Source: Benincasa hispida
Taxonomy: Eukaryota > Streptophyta > Magnoliopsida > Cucurbitales > Cucurbitaceae
NCBI RefSeq assembly: GCF_009727055.1
Contig: NC_052354.1
Location: forward strand, 55,743,373 to 55,807,372
DNA length: 64,000 nucleotides
Direction of reading: 5' to 3'
Shown: in pieces, positions 59,948 to 64,000 of the stretch
Numbering within the stretch: position 1 is the stretch's first letter
Layout of the letters: each line of letters starts with the position of its first letter
Notes under the pieces: generated by a model
Database searches by the model: none
What the model was told of the DNA's origin: nothing
What the model saw: the letters and a program-made list of their open reading frames with translations, nothing else
Position numbers and translations under genes: made by a program

Positions 59948-60648
59948 GTGAAGAGGAGATAATTCTTTGGAGAGAGTAGGGAGGATTTCTTGAGTGACTA
60001 AGGTAAAAATTATCAAATGAGATATTGCCCTAAATGGGCCATAAGGAAGACTTTATATGGAGAAGGGTTAGCCCTTCTCCAAGTCTTTCCCAATTAAATA
60101 AATAACCTTTTATACATTAAATCCAATTTAACGTATCTATTTAATTACTATAACCATCGCATGTCTATGTGTAACACCTCTCTATTAATAAATTTTTTTT
60201 TTTGTGAATCTAATTCACTTGAATTAATTATTTAATTATCCTTCAAATATTTATTTTCAACTTAATTTAAATTATAGATCATATCCATAATCAATTATAT
60301 ATGGATCATTTTCTCAAATGGATTTGAAAAATTTAAATCATTCCTCTTTAATATCCTTGAGTGAGTTAACAAGGGACTTGGTAGACCTGCAGATCAAACG
60401 CTTTAATGATATGAGATTAATTGGTTAAACTCATTAACCAAATTAATCAATATTCGTTTAACTGTGGTACACTCCACTAAAGACCCACAACTGCACTATT
60501 TTCACTGCATATATATTTCTGTGTCCACGGATATAGGCCAATAACAACAAGTTAGTCATTCACGAGTGTTTGTAACACTAACTGGGTCAAATTATCGTTT
60601 TACTCTTGGATTACCTCTGACTCCTTAAATACTAATGCTTCTCTAATG

Positions 60649-63001
60649 TGTTGGAGTTAGCATGCAATTAGCGGAAGCAAACAGAATCATTAAGCACTCT
60701 AATTCATTAATTTTAGCATTTAAGCAAGCATGTTCATAATAGAAAATAGGGTTTGAAGATATACCTTTGAAGACCTCCTCTTCAACTTCGGATTCAACTT
60801 GATTCTTGACCCCAAAAGTATAGTAGACCAACACTTGATCTTCCATACTATTCTCTTGGACCTTAGATTGAATAGTGGGATTCAAAATGAGTTGAATTTA
60901 AGGAATATTTTTTAAAAGAAGACTGGTTTTTAAACTGAAAGTTGAAGAACACTTTCTTCAACAAAACCTCAGCCAAACCCACCATGCATGACATCAATTT
61001 CTGCTCATTTGACTGAGCTTTTAGTCACTAGTTTCATGCCGTCCAAATTCACATGAAGATGACAACTCCTTGGAGATTTCAGTGGATTTTGGTGGAATGG
61101 TGAGTTTGAAAGTGGGAAAACCCACAAAATTTGGAATTTTCCAATTTTAATTTGAAATTCAAAAAAATATTTTAAAATTCAATTTCCTTTAATCTTAATT
61201 TTCAGAAAATTAAATTAAAATAAAATGAAAATTTATAAAATTCTATTTTCGCATAATTTAAATTTCTAATTCAAAATAAAATTAATAAAAATAATTAATT
61301 TTAAATTTAATTAATTAAGATAATTTAATATCTAATATTAAATTAATAAAAATCCAATTCCATTATCATGAATTCTTATTCATGTAATTAATATTTAAAT
61401 CAAATTTAAATATTATTCAATTCTCTAATTTCGTTTAATTCATCAATTAAACGTGTAATTATATCGTATATAATTATTGGTTCCCTCAATTTGAATTTGA
61501 ACGTTTCAAATTTTCTCATCACACTATTCTAAGGTTGAATCCATTTATGACCTAGTAGGGGACCTAATGGACCTATAGATCATGGGCTCCAACGATTCGA
61601 AATTAACTGACTAAACTCTTTAACTTGAATTAACCAACATTTGTTAACTACCGGGCCACTCCACTAAAACCCAGTAATCGCACTCCCCTCACTATAGATA
61701 TAATTATATTAATTCGATATGACCATAATCAATAAGTCAACCCTTTACAGGTTGTTTGTAATAACGATTGGGTCAAAAACTGTTTTACCCCCGAGATTAC
61801 ATCTTGTTCTTAAGTCCAATGATCCTCTAATAAACAATTGGTTTGTGATCCAATTACTAAACTGAGTCACTCTCGGGCCAATGAGAGGGTGGGGTCCCTT
61901 GTTCAAGATCTAAAGTCAGCACTTAAGGGAACAACCTCTCTACTATCTCTAAAAGCAAGTAGGAGTGTTTTCCATCTTGCACTCTATGTCCCCAGCTATC
62001 TACCCGAGCTTACCACTGAAATGGGGGGCTTATTGAGTGGCGTTGTTGAGTCAACCCTCGCCCACACAAATCTAAGGATAATCCCAAATAAACAGGAGTT
62101 CATAGTTAACTCGGGATTAAGGTCAAGTTACCTAGGTCATCGCTTTGAAGTAATCAGTCTTAAACAGTAAATAACCAAAATTTTATTTGTTGGGAATTGG
62201 TTGGAAATTTCTTATATTTATTTTATATTTATATAATATGATAATATTTTATTTTATAGTTATATAATATAATTATTTAATAATAATATAAATATATTGT
62301 ATCATGGGTTATAGAATAATTATATATATTATATTTATTTATTTCTTTTTTTTATGAAAAATATTTTTATTTTGAGAATGGACGTGGAGTAATAATTCCA
62401 TATTGATCAGAACCAATCCAATGCGAGTCGAAGCATATGGTTGCCAGGTTGGTTAGATGTTGTTAATGAGAATAGTAATTCACTATTCTTAACAATAGAG
62501 CTCGGAGACTTCTTGGTCCAAAAATTTACTAGATTTGGGTAGGTGTCCTAAAAAGAAGAAATATTCCTAATTTATTGGAATGACTCATTTCTTGGTTCGA
62601 TCTTATACAAACTCTTTGCATAAGACGCCCCCACTCACATGTCTCCATATGAATGAATCAGGATCACTTCGTTTGTAGCACTTTACAACAATTGTAACAT
62701 CTACAAAGTGCACCGCATCCAACAGTGTCCCTAAAAAAAGGTATCCAGCCATATCCGTATACTATAGACCATTTTGACTATTTACTCGAACTTGATCCAC
62801 TCTTGTGTCTCCACATAAAGTTCAAGTACTCATGTAATAGCCATGGATCTTAGTTTATAGGATTTAGGTTATTTCTAAAATGAAATGAGCACTTCAAATA
62901 TTCAATAACTTTATTGAATCAAACTTCAATAACATCTATATTGATTAATAGAATACGTTTATTGTTTATAAACCACGAGTTTTAGGACATAAAATCCAAC
63001 A
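60649..63001 (-). mobile_element. LTR-B solo LTR nested in another LTR-B
   Basis: A minus-strand LTR of 2353 bp starts TGTTGGATTTTATGTCCTAA at 63001 and ends CTAACTCCAACA at 60649. TAATG is duplicated at 60644-60648 and 63002-63006. Landmarks of the family lie in order. A block at about 62175-62560 is not matched in other copies and may be a further insertion. The open frame at 61838-62170 (plus) is the reverse side of the LTR and is an artefact. Confidence 0.85.
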
Positions 63002-63769
63002 TAATGAACAGTCCAACCAATAAACAAAAATTCCTCTCGAGCCAATGAGAGGGTAGAGCCTTTTGTTTAAGTCCTAGAGACATCACTTCAGGGAACATTT
63101 ATCTACTTACCCTGAAGTCGAGAATGAGTGAGTTCCATATTCTATTATTATGTTCTCGGCTCTCCACTTGGTCTTGTCCTCGAAATGGTAGGCATGTTAA
63201 GTTGGCAAGCTGGCCACTTTTACCCATACAAATCAAAGGACAATACCTCTTGAACAGGAGTCCATAATACACTCAGGATCAAGACTAAGTTGCCTAGGTC
63301 ATCCAATGGAAATAGGAACCTAACTAGTTAACGACGTTATATATAGTAGTTACTATTTTGCAGTACAGTCTTATGCAAACTCATTGAATGAGATATCCTC
63401 ACTCGCATGCCACCTACACGAATGTGTTGAATCATTGCATTTGTATCAAATACAAAGTGGGTCGTATCTATAGTGTCACCAAGATAAGGTACCCAACCTT
63501 ATTCCTATATTATAGACCTTTTAGGTTGTTTCTTAAACATTGATCTCCATATGTTTTTACATACAGTTCAAGACTCTTAAAACAGTCCTGACTGTTAGTT
63601 TATTGGGTTTAGGGTTATTAAGATAAAATAGAATACAACACAATGAATAATATTTATTGAATCAACATCAATGATTCTTTATTGATGACGGTCAACTAAT
63701 AACATTTACTATCTACAAGTTTTAGGGCATAAAGCCCAACATAAAGAATAAATCCCCAAACTTTTTTTT

Positions 63770-63960
63770 ACCTTAGAATATGGTTGCTGAATTTGCATTG
63801 TGTCCACTTATGTATTATGGTTCTAAATGGTGGGGTTGTCTTCTTTAGATCAATGGATTGGCTCGAAGATACCCTGGCTCAATGACATTGAAAAGTGTCT
63901 ATCTTTCTCCAGCTAGTTGGATGGTTGTTGCCTGGTCTATTTCTCAACTTGCTTCTTGAC
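63770..63960 (+). pseudogene. DUF789 gene fragment
   Basis: The plus strand reads LARRYPGSMTLKSVYLSPASWMVVAW, seen in pieces with no start codon (LARRYPGSMTLKSV and LSPASWMVVAW are typical of plant DUF789 proteins). Upstream are CPLMYYGSKWWG in the same frame and a stop (TAG) at about 63858. After AWS the family would continue YPIYxIP, but a different text follows. The fragment touches the outer end of the LTR-B at 63741, and a splice-acceptor-like CCTTAG stands at about 63771. It may be a decayed gene or a captured exon. The family has no known biochemical function. Confidence 0.45.
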
Positions 63961-64000
63961 TTACCATACATTTCTATCGTCAATTCAAGGTACAAAAAGT

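Larger units (their letters stand above)
58010..63741 (-). mobile_element. LTR-B 5' LTR, split by two later insertions
   Basis: On the minus strand the LTR starts TGTTGGGCTTTATGCCCTAA at 63741 and ends CGATTCCAATA at 58010, next to the primer-binding site. Inside it lie a solo LTR-B (60649-63001) and a hAT element (58336-59947). Without them and their target duplications the LTR is about 1.75 kb. Family landmarks appear in order on both sides of the nested insertions, which supports this reading. The partner LTR was not found in this window. Confidence 0.75.

Noticed and set aside
61838..62170. 110-residue plus-strand frame
   Set aside because: It lies antisense within a minus-strand LTR-B whose landmarks explain the sequence.

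Overview
This window is AT-rich nuclear DNA of a flowering plant. Four plant-specific genes carry the evidence: an intronless PLS-class pentatricopeptide repeat gene, an intron-split arabinogalactan peptide, a short serine-rich protein, and the heat-stress coactivator MBF1c. It also holds Ty1/copia, Ty3/gypsy, hAT, Mutator-like and inverted-repeat elements. The look of the LTR families suggests a eudicot, perhaps a cucurbit, but that is memory-based inference and not proven here.

Layout. 1-14.5 kb is a nested transposon block: a copia remnant with a hAT MITE in it, a gypsy 3' end with its LTR, a truncated LTR of a second family, a second copia remnant split by a 2.3-kb solo LTR, and a 3.9-kb hAT element holding a third copia fragment. 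14.5-28.3 kb is gene-bearing: a noncoding segment of about 2-2.4 kb occurs twice, on either side of the PPR gene (20301-22052). The upstream copy was later hit by a short non-autonomous LTR element, and the downstream copy preserves the empty site. A small serine-rich gene follows at 25867. 28.3-35.7 kb holds a solo LTR, hAT and inverted-repeat MITEs and AT-rich spacer.

35.7-46.5 kb carries the arabinogalactan peptide gene (35816-37130, one 1.1-kb intron), a decayed Mutator-like element with both a MURA-type transposase and a plant mobile domain gene (about 38.8-45.7 kb), and MBF1c on the minus strand with a textbook heat-shock element upstream. 46.5-51.5 kb is spacer with a 219-bp hairpin MITE and a 2.5-kb fold-back element built of nested palindromes. 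51.5-64 kb is another nested LTR block (families here called LTR-B and LTR-C) with one hAT element, ending in what looks like a fragment of a DUF789 gene.

The four intact genes are unrelated housekeeping or stress genes with no shared operon-like logic. Most of the interest lies in the order of insertion events, several of which can be dated relative to each other from target-site duplications found by eye. LTR-A, LTR-B and LTR-C are local names. No bacterial, viral-defence or CRISPR-like system was found.
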